This document shows positions 25,476 through 33,092 of a DNA stretch of 64,000 bases, one piece after another; position 1 is the stretch's first letter; every line of letters begins with the position of its first letter. A program made the position numbers and the translations under genes. Source of the DNA: Palsa-504 sp963789225 (GTDB taxonomy: Bacteria > Actinomycetota > Actinomycetes > Streptosporangiales > Streptosporangiaceae). The stretch is from NCBI GenBank assembly GCA_963789225.1, contig CAWBKD010000007.1:102602-166601 (forward strand), written 5' to 3'. A model generated the notes under the pieces. The model did no database searches, was not told the DNA's origin, and saw only the letters and a program-made list of their open reading frames with translations.

Positions 25476-25553
25476 TCCTGTGCACGCCGAAGCGCGGGCT
25501 GAACTCTTCTCGCAGGCCGACGCGAGCCGCATGCACGGGCTCATCCAGCTCTG
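25476..25553 (+). pseudogene. Second acetyl-CoA hydrolase scrap
   Basis: The plus strand encodes ELFSQADASRMHGLIQL and a stop. It matches DLFSQANASRVHGLIYS of the broken gene at 21784-22210 at protein and nucleotide level (TTCTCGCAGGCC in both). It ends against the thiolase gene. It is a fragment of a second copy or a duplicated piece. Confidence 0.55.
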
Positions 25554-25570
25554 ACCGCAGGCGGCAGCGG

Positions 25571-26758
25571 TTACATCCGCTCGAAGACGGCCGCGATGCC
25601 CTGGCCGCCGCCGATGCACATCGTGACCAGCGCATAGCGGCCACCAGTCCGGCGCAGCTCGTACAGGGCCTTGACGGTGAGGATGGCCCCGGTGGCACCG
25701 ATGGGGTGACCGAGTGAGATACCGCTGCCGTTGGGGTTGGTCCGGTCCGCGGGGAGGCCGAGCTCCTTGACGACGGCGAGGGCCTGCGCGGCGAACGCCT
25801 CGTTCACCTCGAAGAGGTCGATGTCGTCCAGCTTGAGATCAGCCCGCTCGAGCACCTTGCGCACCGCGGGTACCGGTCCCATGCCCATCACGCGCGGTTC
25901 GACGCCGGCGTGGGCGTAGGCGATGAGCCTGCCCATCGGGTGGCATCCGTGCCGTTCGGCATAATCCGCATCGGCCAGGATTACGGCGGCCGCGGCGTCG
26001 TTGACGCCGGAGGCGTTGCCCGCGGTGACCGTGCCTTCCCTGGCGAAGGCCGGCTTCAGCGCGGCTAGGTCGGCTGTGGTCATGCCGGGCCGGATGTGCT
26101 CGTCGGCGTCGACGGTCGTGGTTCCCTTCCGGCCGGGCACGTACACCGGGATGATCTGCTCGGTGAAGTACCCCGCCTCGGCCGCGGCGGCCGCGCGCCG
26201 GTGGCTCTCGGCGGCGAGCGCATCCTGCTCGTCCCTGGACACGCCGTAGTCGGTTGCCACGTTCTCCGCGGTGATCCCCATGTGACAGGCGTCGAAGGGG
26301 TCGGTCAGCGCGCCGACCATGGCGTCCACGACGGCGCCATCCTGCATGCGCTGGCCCCACCGCATGCCGGGCAGCCAGTACTGCCCGCGGCTCATCGACT
26401 CCGCGCCGCCGGCCACCGCCACGTCGCAGTCGCCGAGCCTGATCGCCTGGGCGGCGGACACGATCGCCTGCAGCCCGCTGCCGCACAGCCGGTTGACCGT
26501 GAAGGCCGGGGTCTGGACCGGCAGTCCGCCGTTGACCGCGGCGACCCGGCTGAGGTACATGTCCCGGGTCTCGGTGTGGATCACGTGGCCGAAAACCGCG
26601 TGACCGACGTCGGGCGCCGGGACGCCGGCCCGGCTGACCGCCTCGCGGACGACCGTCGCGGCGAGATCACAGGGCGGGACGGCCGCGAGGCCTCCGCCGT
26701 ATTTGCCGATCGCGGTCCGGACCGCGGACAGCACCAGGACGTTCCTGCCTTGCTCCAT
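25571..26758 (-). CDS. Acetyl-CoA acetyltransferase (thiolase)
   Basis: Condenses two acetyl-CoA to acetoacetyl-CoA, or runs in reverse. It has 395 residues with nucleophilic Cys92 in NRLCGSGLQA, the loop VNEAFAAQALAV, catalytic His in GHPIGATGA and the second Cys in CIGGGQG near the end. It lies 14 bp after the acetoacetyl-CoA reductase gene, so the pair can make (R)-3-hydroxybutyryl-CoA as in PhaA-PhaB. No PHA synthase is in view. A fatty-acid or ketone-body role is also possible. Confidence 0.9.
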   Translation of the reverse strand: MEQGRNVLVLSAVRTAIGKYGGGLAAVPPCDLAATVVREAVSRAGVPAPDVGHAVFGHVIHTETRDMYLSRVAAVNGGLPVQTPAFTVNRLCGSGLQAIVSAAQAIRLGDCDVAVAGGAESMSRGQYWLPGMRWGQRMQDGAVVDAMVGALTDPFDACHMGITAENVATDYGVSRDEQDALAAESHRRAAAAAEAGYFTEQIIPVYVPGRKGTTTVDADEHIRPGMTTADLAALKPAFAREGTVTAGNASGVNDAAAAVILADADYAERHGCHPMGRLIAYAHAGVEPRVMGMGPVPAVRKVLERADLKLDDIDLFEVNEAFAAQALAVVKELGLPADRTNPNGSGISLGHPIGATGAILTVKALYELRRTGGRYALVTMCIGGGQGIAAVFERM

Positions 26759-26772
26759 GATTTCTCTGCCCC

Positions 26773-27615
26773 TTACATGTCCAGGCCGCCGTTGACGGCC
26801 CAGATCTGGCCGGTGATGTAGGCCGACGCGTCCGCGGCCAGGAAGCCGACCACCCGGGCGATCTCCTCGGGTGCGCCGAGCCGGCCGACGGGGATCTGGG
26901 CCCGGATCTTGTCCAGCACCTTGTCCGGGATGGTGGCGAGCATGTCGGTGGCGATGAAGCCGGGCGTGACCGCGTTGACGGTGAGCCCGATGCCGTCGCC
27001 GTACGGGCGCTGCGCCCGGTTAAGCTGGAAGAGGGTCTCCCTGGCCAGCAACTTGGTCAGCCCGAACAGGCCGGACTTGGAGGCGGCGTAGTTGACCTGG
27101 CCGATGTTGCCGGTCTCGCCGATGACCGAGGACACGTTGATGATCCGGCCGGTGCCGCGCTGGATCATGTGCTCGACCGCGGCCTGGGCCATGAAGAAGG
27201 CGCCCGACAGGTTGACCGCGATGACCTTCTGCCAGTCCTCGTCGGTCATCTTGGCGACGGTCCGGTCGATGGTGATGCCGGCGTTGTTCACCAGGATGTC
27301 GATCCGGCCGTGGTCATCGATCACCTCGCGCAGCACCCGGCGGCAGTCATCGGCGTTACCGATGTTGCCCTCGTGCACGGTGATCCGCCGCCCCGGATAA
27401 TCGGAGGCCATGCTGGCCAGGAACTTCTCCGCGGCCTCGCGGTCGCGCCAGTAACCTGCCGCGACGTGCGCTCCCTGGCTGGCCAGCTCGTGGCAGATGG
27501 CCGCGCCGATGCCGCGGGTGCCGCCGGTGACCAGCGCCACCCGGCCCTGGATCATGCCTGGCGGTGCCGACGGCGCTGGCTCTCTTCCCTCAAGCCTGGG
27601 TGTGGCGGTTGTCAT
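26773..27615 (-). CDS. SDR acetoacetyl-CoA reductase, PhaB/FabG type
   Basis: NADPH-dependent reductase of 280 residues. Cofactor motif TGGTRGIGAAI, NNAGITIDRT, catalytic Ser in INVSSVIGETG and YxxxK as NYAASKSG, then PGFIATDML. The TIDRTVAKMTDEDWQKVIAV block is characteristic of PhaB-like enzymes. A ~20-residue N-terminal extension precedes the fold. GGAGG lies 9 bp before ATG 27615. Upstream of thiolase in a two-gene operon. It would regenerate NADP+ and could be an electron sink under low oxygen (inference). Confidence 0.88.
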   Translation of the reverse strand: MTTATPRLEGREPAPSAPPGMIQGRVALVTGGTRGIGAAICHELASQGAHVAAGYWRDREAAEKFLASMASDYPGRRITVHEGNIGNADDCRRVLREVIDDHGRIDILVNNAGITIDRTVAKMTDEDWQKVIAVNLSGAFFMAQAAVEHMIQRGTGRIINVSSVIGETGNIGQVNYAASKSGLFGLTKLLARETLFQLNRAQRPYGDGIGLTVNAVTPGFIATDMLATIPDKVLDKIRAQIPVGRLGAPEEIARVVGFLAADASAYITGQIWAVNGGLDM

Positions 27616-27753
27616 GTCCTTTGCCTCCTGCTTCCGGCGGGTCTGCGTATTCTCGGTCGTTTTTTACGGTAAGCCTGTCACGCTAGATCACGCTGCGGTA
27701 ACAAGAACCCCCTCTAGGTCCTGGCCATAACGGACTTATGACCCGTAAAGGTC

Positions 27754-27767
27754 GGGACGTTGGACCT
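27754..27767. promoter_or_regulatory. Candidate DosR-type box, 8/10 arms
   Basis: GGGACGTTGGACCT between the divergent reductase and nitroreductase genes, 54 bp before the latter. Left arm exact, two mismatches in the right arm. Confidence 0.4.
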
Positions 27768-27820
27768 CTGCCGCCGTTGGCTGCCTCACCTAGCCTCAGC
27801 CGGGAGAGGCGGTGAGGACC

Positions 27821-28840
27821 ATGACCGAGTCGACCCGTCACGATGCCGTGCGAATCATGACCGAGGAGGCCGGCTACCTCATCGGGGTGGCGATTCGCGC
27901 GCCGTCGCTGCACAACACGCAGCCGTGGCGGTTCACGGTCAGCGGGAACTCGATCGAGTTGTATGCCGACACCAGCCGCCGACTGCTGGTGGACCCGGAT
28001 GGCCGGGAAATGCTCATCAGCTGCGGCGCGGCGCTGTTCGGGCTGCGGCTCGCCGTGCGCTCGCTCGGGTTTCAGCCTGAGGTCGAGCTCCTGGCCGGCC
28101 CAGCCGGACAACGGCCGCTCGCGCGGGTCAGCCTGGGCCCGGCGGCGCCCATGACGGGCGCTGAGCGGAAGATGCTCCATGCGGTGCCGCACCGGCACAC
28201 CCATCGCGGCCCGTTCGCGGCCGAACCGGTGCCCGCGGGATTGTTCGTGCAGCTGCAGGACGACGCCCGGGCCGAAGGCGCGACGCTGACCGAGATCGAG
28301 CCCGGACCCGCCCGCGCCGAGCTGATGGCGCTCGTGGCCGCCTCGGGCCGTCGGCAGGACCACGACCTGCCATCGCGGGCCGAGACCCGGCGGTGGAGTC
28401 ACGCAGCCAGCAGCCAGGCCAGGGACGGTGTGCCCGCGCATGCCTTCCCCACCGCACCCGGCTGTGCGGCCGGACGCCTGCCGCAGCGCGACTTCGATCT
28501 GGGTCGCCACCTCGGCTGGCTGCCGACCGACGGCCCGGCCCCGCCAGTGACGGCGATGCTTTCCACCCCGGGTGACGGCGAAGAGAACTGGCTGCACGCC
28601 GGCCAGGCCCTGCACCGTTTGCTCCTGCGCGCCGCCAGCCGGTGGGTGTTCGCCAACCTGAACACCCAGCCGCTCGAGGACGTAGCAACCCGGGCGCTAA
28701 TCAGGGAGCGCCTGGCCCGGCCCGGATCACCGCAGATGCTGCTGGCCCTCGGCGTCAGCCGGACGGCTCAGCCCACGGCCCGCCGCCCCGCCGCCGACCT
28801 GATCGAGCCCTCGTATGCACCGTGGCCGGGTGATGGCTAG
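27821..28840 (+). CDS. Acg-type nitroreductase-fold protein
   Basis: FMN-binding nitroreductase-fold protein of 339 residues, resembling the mycobacterial Acg family (Rv2032, Rv3127, Rv3131), members of the DosR regulon. Diagnostic blocks: LIGVAIRAPSLHNTQPWRF near the start and RLLVDPDGREMLISCGAALF. Acg-type proteins are thought to store or sequester FMN rather than reduce nitro compounds. ATG 27821 was chosen over GTG 27812 because GGAGAGG is better spaced to it. It is convergent with the WS/DGAT gene, overlapping its end by 4 bp. Confidence 0.85.
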   Translation: MTESTRHDAVRIMTEEAGYLIGVAIRAPSLHNTQPWRFTVSGNSIELYADTSRRLLVDPDGREMLISCGAALFGLRLAVRSLGFQPEVELLAGPAGQRPLARVSLGPAAPMTGAERKMLHAVPHRHTHRGPFAAEPVPAGLFVQLQDDARAEGATLTEIEPGPARAELMALVAASGRRQDHDLPSRAETRRWSHAASSQARDGVPAHAFPTAPGCAAGRLPQRDFDLGRHLGWLPTDGPAPPVTAMLSTPGDGEENWLHAGQALHRLLLRAASRWVFANLNTQPLEDVATRALIRERLARPGSPQMLLALGVSRTAQPTARRPAADLIEPSYAPWPGDG

Positions 28841-30222
28841 CGGGCGGTCGGCTTGCCGAGCTCGGCCAGCCCGCGCCGGATCCCCTCGGTGAAGACGTCT
28901 AGGTCTGCTGGGCAATCGGCCTCGGCGGTAACACCGAATGAGACTGCGTCGAGGTAGGACAAGATCGCCACTGAGATACGCACGGCGTTGCCGATCGGAA
29001 CGTAGGGGTGGAGCGCGGTCATGCGCCGGCCGAGGACGTACAGCGGAGTACGCGGGCCGGGGACGTTGGTCGTCACCGTCTGCACCAGCGGCTGCCTGAC
29101 CCGGAAGGCAGCCTGCGTGCCCGGCGCGAGCCACATGGGCGCCGCGAAGCCCAGCATCCCGGTGAGAATCTCAGCGCTGACCGCCTGGTGGGTGTGCTTG
29201 ATGTCATCCATCTCCTGCCGGATGAGGCCGAGCCGCCGGACCGGATCAGGCTCGCCTACGGGCAGGTTGACCAGCACCGCCGACACGCGGTTGGTGACGA
29301 CACCGGCGTCGCCCGGGCCACGTACGGACACCGGGACCAGGCTGCGGACCACCAGGTCCGGGTTTAGCTCGCCGCGTGCGGCCAGCAGGTCGCGGAAGGC
29401 TCGGGTGATCGCGGCGAGCAGGACGTCGTTAATGGTGCCGCCCCGCGCCGCGCGGATCTGCTTCAGCTCGGCGAGGCTCGCGGTGGTCCACACCCATCGG
29501 CGCCGCGGGCCGATGGGGCCGTTGAGGAAGCCCGCCGACGGTTCGGCCAGCCGCCGCGCGCTCGCGCTCAGGCCGCGGCCGTAGTCCAGCACGTCCTGCG
29601 GCTTGGCCTGGCGGAGCAGACCCGGTACCGCGGCCAGCCGGCGCAGCGGCCAGGTAATGGCGTCACGCACGTCGTCGGCCGCCAGCCCAGCGAGCGAGGG
29701 CCGGGGAGCGGGGACCCACCCGGCCGGTGCAGGCAGACGCTCATCCGGATCGGTGTCGAACACCAGCGCCATCAGGTCGTTGCCGCCGATACCATCCACC
29801 ATGCAGTGGTGGATCTTGGACAGGATGGCCCAGCGGCCGCCCTCCAGCCCGTCCAGAAGCCACTCTTCCCACAGCGGCCGGCTGCGGTCCAGCCGCAGGG
29901 CGAACAGCCTGGCCGCGACGGTGCGGAGCTGCTCAGGGCCACCCGGAGCCGGCACCGTGGCCTGGCGGACGTGGTGCCTGATGGCGAACTGCTCATCGTC
30001 CACCCACACCGGGCGGAAGAGCTGGAACGGCGCCGTGCGGACGACCTGGCGGTAGCGCGGGACCCGCGGCAGCTTGGCTTCGAAGAGCCGCATCAGAGCC
30101 TCGCGGGTGGGGGCCGGTCCGTCGAACACTGCGACCGACCCGATGTGCATGGGCACGTTCTCGTGCTCGGCGTAGAGGAACTCGGCGTCGAGCGTGCTCA
30201 TCCGGTCCACTGTCTGCGGCAT
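28837..30222 (-). CDS. Wax ester synthase/diacylglycerol acyltransferase (WS/DGAT)
   Basis: Makes triacylglycerol or wax esters from acyl-CoA. It has 461 residues with the condensing motif HHCMVDG at 138-144 (His139 and Asp143 catalytic by family), N-terminal MSTLDAEFLYAEHENVPMHI, and C-terminal VTNVPGPRTPLYVLG. ATG 30222 has AGGAGG 8 bp upstream. The mycobacterial homologue Tgs1 is DosR-controlled and builds storage lipid in dormancy. A weak box lies at 30327 between this gene and the CBS gene. Confidence 0.92.
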   Translation of the reverse strand: MPQTVDRMSTLDAEFLYAEHENVPMHIGSVAVFDGPAPTREALMRLFEAKLPRVPRYRQVVRTAPFQLFRPVWVDDEQFAIRHHVRQATVPAPGGPEQLRTVAARLFALRLDRSRPLWEEWLLDGLEGGRWAILSKIHHCMVDGIGGNDLMALVFDTDPDERLPAPAGWVPAPRPSLAGLAADDVRDAITWPLRRLAAVPGLLRQAKPQDVLDYGRGLSASARRLAEPSAGFLNGPIGPRRRWVWTTASLAELKQIRAARGGTINDVLLAAITRAFRDLLAARGELNPDLVVRSLVPVSVRGPGDAGVVTNRVSAVLVNLPVGEPDPVRRLGLIRQEMDDIKHTHQAVSAEILTGMLGFAAPMWLAPGTQAAFRVRQPLVQTVTTNVPGPRTPLYVLGRRMTALHPYVPIGNAVRISVAILSYLDAVSFGVTAEADCPADLDVFTEGIRRGLAELGKPTAR

Positions 30223-30326
30223 GGCTAGCCTCCTATGGCCGCCGACTGCATGAGGACCCGCACCATGGAGCGCGAGGGGCAGCAGCAGCACGTTTCACCT
30301 TGTCCGCAGGCCGGGTCTGTCCGGCA

Positions 30327-30340
30327 GGGTCCTAGCTCCC
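30327..30340. promoter_or_regulatory. Candidate DosR-type box, 8/10 arms
   Basis: GGGTCCTAGCTCCC in the divergent spacer between WS/DGAT (105 bp) and the CBS protein (123 bp). One mismatch in each arm. Confidence 0.4.
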
Positions 30341-30462
30341 TGGACCGTGGGCCCAACGTCCCGGTAGTTCGGCGGCCGGCACGGGTACTGCGGCCCTATC
30401 GGGAACCGGCCTCGGCTGCTGTTCTGGAAGGGACGATCTGAACAGGCCGGAAGGAGGGCATG

Positions 30463-30918
30463 ATGAGTCATCTCGCGGTACGGGACGTTATGACGACCGA
30501 TCAGGTGACGGTCACGCCGGCCACCCCGTTGAGGTACGTGGCCGACATCCTGGTCAGGCAGAAGATCAGCTCCGTCCCGGTCCTCAGCGTCCGGGGCAAG
30601 CTGGTAGGCCTGGTCGCCGAGTCCGACTTGCTCAGGAAAGAGGAACTGAAGCGGGATCCGGACGGCGGGCACTCCAGGCACATGACCTACCGGGAGCGGC
30701 GGGCCGTGGCTACGGCCGAGACCGCCGGGGAGATCATGAGCACCAACCCGGTAACGGTGCGCGCTGACGCGACAGTGGCGGAGGCGGCGCGGCTGATGGA
30801 CCAGTACGAGGCCACCTGCCTGCCGGTGGTCGACGAGAGCGGGAACTTGGTCGGCATGGTGGCCCACGGGATCTGCTACGCGTTGTCCTCGGCGCAGACG
30901 AGATCCGGGCGGAGATGA
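30463..30918 (+). CDS. Two-CBS-domain protein, Hrp1-like
   Basis: A 151-residue cytosolic protein made only of two CBS domains: LAVRDVMTTDQVTVTPATPL at residues 4-60, and EIMSTNPVTVRADATVAEAA at 90-145. These pairs bind adenosine nucleotides. Mycobacterial Hrp1 (Rv2626c), a strongly DosR-induced protein, has this layout. ATG 30463 was preferred to ATG 30460 because GGAGG would be only 2 nt from the latter. Target unknown. Confidence 0.87.
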   Translation: MSHLAVRDVMTTDQVTVTPATPLRYVADILVRQKISSVPVLSVRGKLVGLVAESDLLRKEELKRDPDGGHSRHMTYRERRAVATAETAGEIMSTNPVTVRADATVAEAARLMDQYEATCLPVVDESGNLVGMVAHGICYALSSAQTRSGRR

Positions 30919-31159
30919 CGAGGGAAACTCTCGTCGGAGAGCCCGTTCCTGTCCTGCGATGAGGATCAAGGTAGGCCCGGACCGACGGCCCACCGGTCAT
31001 CTTCGGCGCCCTCACCGCCATCAGCGCACTGGCGGCGTTGTTCCTGGGTGTGCTGCTGGCTGGCTGACCTCACGTCCGACCACGGAGCCTGGCCGCTGGG
31101 CTGCTCCGCCGGACATACTGGGCCTCACGTCCAGCCCGACCTGACAGGAAGCAGCCGCC

Positions 31160-32236
31160 ATGCCAGATGACCAGTTCCCGGTACGGTGGACGGGCCGCCG
31201 GGCGATCGTCAGGTTTCCTGCGCACGTCGACGTGTCCAACGTGAGCCAGCTCCGCGATCGGCTGCTCTCCGTGATTAACCGCGGGGCTGCCGTCGTGATC
31301 GCTGACCTGACCGACACCGTGTCGTGTGATCACGCCGGGATGGATGCCATCGCGCGGGCCTGCCAGCGGGCGGCCATCAGCGGAACGCGGCTCAGGCTGG
31401 TCGTCGCCGCCCCCGTGATCAGGCGCCTGCTCGCGATCGAGGGACTGGACCGCCTAGTCTCGATCTACCCCTCACTTGAGGCAGCGGCCGCCGCTGACGC
31501 GCCGGGAAGCGATAGCTCTGCCCGTCCGCCGACCGTGCCGCCCTGGTTGGGCGGCGGGCCGCCGGGAAACCTGGCCGGCGTTTCCGCCGAAGGCGGCGGC
31601 ATTACCCCGGCCATACTGTGGCAGCTCATAGACACCTTGGGTGACGGCTTGTGCCTGACCGGTGAAGACGGGAGGATCGCACTGGTCAACCGGCGGTGCG
31701 CGCAGATGTTCGGCTACCAGCGCGAGGAGATGATCGGCCTGCCGGTTGACTCGCTCGTTCCGCTCGACGTACGAGCCGCCCACCAGGGCTACCGGGTCGG
31801 CTACGCCCAGGCTCCGGACTCCCGTCCGATGGGCGAGCGCGCGCGCCTGGCTGGACTGCGGAAGGACGGAGCTACGCTGCCCGTCGAGATCAGCCTGAGT
31901 CCGGTACCGACCGCCACAGGGAACTTCATTCTCGCCGTGATCCGCGACGCTACCGAGGCCCGGCGACGGGACGATCTCGCGGATCTGGCCAGAGGAGTCG
32001 TGGCCGACCAGTCGCATCTCACCAAGGATCTGCTCGACCGTGTGGTCCACCGGTTGTTCCTGGTGGGGCTGAGCCTCCAGGCGGCGCCAGGCCTGCCCGC
32101 CGACGTGGCCCGCGAGCGCATTGGCGAGGCGCTGGACCAGCTAGACGAGACGATCCACGAGATCCGCGACTACGCGTTCGCCTCCGGCGACGAAGGACCA
32201 CGGCCCGGCCTGGGAAGGCCAGGCAAGGGCACATAG
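31160..32236 (+). CDS. STAS-PAS protein with degenerate histidine-kinase dimerisation domain
   Basis: Three parts over 358 residues. STAS domain (about 5-110; VRFPAHVDVSNVSQLRDRLL), without the usual phosphorylatable Ser (the loop reads DTVSCDHAGMD). PAS domain (150-265; GLCLTGEDGRIALVNRRCAQ). A HisKA_3-like helix pair (280-340) aligns with DevS, but DevS DLHDLVIQRLYATGMSLQG becomes DLLDRVVHRLFLVGLSLQA, so the phospho-acceptor His is Leu. No ATPase domain follows. It cannot autophosphorylate as a kinase. It might heterodimerise with DevS or sense a ligand (inference). Confidence 0.8.
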   Translation: MPDDQFPVRWTGRRAIVRFPAHVDVSNVSQLRDRLLSVINRGAAVVIADLTDTVSCDHAGMDAIARACQRAAISGTRLRLVVAAPVIRRLLAIEGLDRLVSIYPSLEAAAAADAPGSDSSARPPTVPPWLGGGPPGNLAGVSAEGGGITPAILWQLIDTLGDGLCLTGEDGRIALVNRRCAQMFGYQREEMIGLPVDSLVPLDVRAAHQGYRVGYAQAPDSRPMGERARLAGLRKDGATLPVEISLSPVPTATGNFILAVIRDATEARRRDDLADLARGVVADQSHLTKDLLDRVVHRLFLVGLSLQAAPGLPADVARERIGEALDQLDETIHEIRDYAFASGDEGPRPGLGRPGKGT

Positions 32237-32250
32237 TCCACGGGCGCAAC

Positions 32251-32775
32251 CTAGGGCAGGCCCGGTGCATCGGGCGGCGGTGAGGCCCCGGCGCCGTTGG
32301 GGGCTGCTGCCTCCGCCGTGCCGGGCTGGCCGGTGATCCTGGCCGCCACCTGGGCCGTGAAACCTCGGATCGTCGCGACGGCGACGCGGTGCAAGATCAC
32401 TCGGTCCAGGGCCTCCCCCAGCGCACCGAGCGGAGGCCGGTAGGCGCCCGTCACGGTGAGCACGGTCGCTTGCTCCCCAGCGGGAGCGAGCCTGATATCA
32501 GCGTCCAGGATCGGGAAGAGCCCGCCGCCTGTACCCGTGGCTTCCCAGCGGATGGCTAGCCCGGCGGTTTGGTCCGTCCAGGCCAGAGCGCGGGCTTGTA
32601 CCCGGACCAGCTTAGACAGGCCCGGTATGCCCACCCGCTCAAAACCGGTGGACCCGTGGTCATAAGCATCTTGCGATGTACTGAGCAGTACCCCGCCCTC
32701 GGCAAGCTGCAGAAGCCTTTCCCGGGCGACGGCAAAGCTGACATCCAGCTGCATCTCATCGCCGACAAACACCAC
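32251..32775 (-). CDS. SRPBCC-fold protein
   Basis: A 174-residue polyketide-cyclase/START-like protein: MQLDVSFAVARERLLQLAEG at the start, SKLVRVQARALAWTDQTAGL and IRLAPAGEQATVLTVTGAYR in the beta sheet, and a long C-terminal helix (RVAVATIRGFTAQVAARI). The tail is Ala/Pro-rich and disordered. The fold binds hydrophobic ligands; the ligand is unknown. A candidate DosR box lies 34 bp upstream, so regulon membership is plausible. Confidence 0.75.
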   Translation of the reverse strand: MVFVGDEMQLDVSFAVARERLLQLAEGGVLLSTSQDAYDHGSTGFERVGIPGLSKLVRVQARALAWTDQTAGLAIRWEATGTGGGLFPILDADIRLAPAGEQATVLTVTGAYRPPLGALGEALDRVILHRVAVATIRGFTAQVAARITGQPGTAEAAAPNGAGASPPPDAPGLP

Positions 32776-32808
32776 TGCATTGCACCGGCCGGCCAGTACG
32801 GAGAGACA

Positions 32809-32822
32809 GGGCCCTAAGTCCT
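32809..32822. promoter_or_regulatory. Candidate DosR-type box, 8/10 arms (SRPBCC promoter)
   Basis: GGGCCCTAAGTCCT, which on the minus strand is AGGACTTAGGGCCC. One mismatch per arm, centred about 40 bp upstream of the SRPBCC gene start. Confidence 0.45.
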
Positions 32823-32842
32823 GACTTGCGGAACCCGAAGTC

Positions 32843-32860
32843 CCCGGACCTAGGTCCGGG
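32843..32860. promoter_or_regulatory. 18-bp perfect palindrome, DosR-box-like
   Basis: CCCGGACCTAGGTCCGGG is fully self-complementary. Its centre resembles GGGAC-N4-GTCCC with one change per arm. It lies between the divergent SRPBCC and pta genes. Confidence 0.5.
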
Positions 32861-33092
32861 AAGCTCGTGACCGGCAGCCCTGCATGCTCCCGCTAATCTC
32901 ACGCAGACTGAGGTCATGGCACGCAGGAAGGATTAAGTTATTGATTTTCCTGTTGAGCACCGGACTGGCCCGGTTGGAAGGCGAGAACGCCGCGTACACC
33001 CGGGCCAGCGTCAACTTCTCCTGACCCTCCCCCGGCGGTGGGCGGAGTCAACCATCACGTGTGGTGTGCGTACCCGGAAGGAGGATGAAGCC

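Noticed and set aside
30985..31066. A short hydrophobic peptide (IFGALTAISALAALFLGVLL) between the CBS and STAS-PAS genes
   Set aside because: No start codon in frame after the upstream stop; probably chance or a relic.
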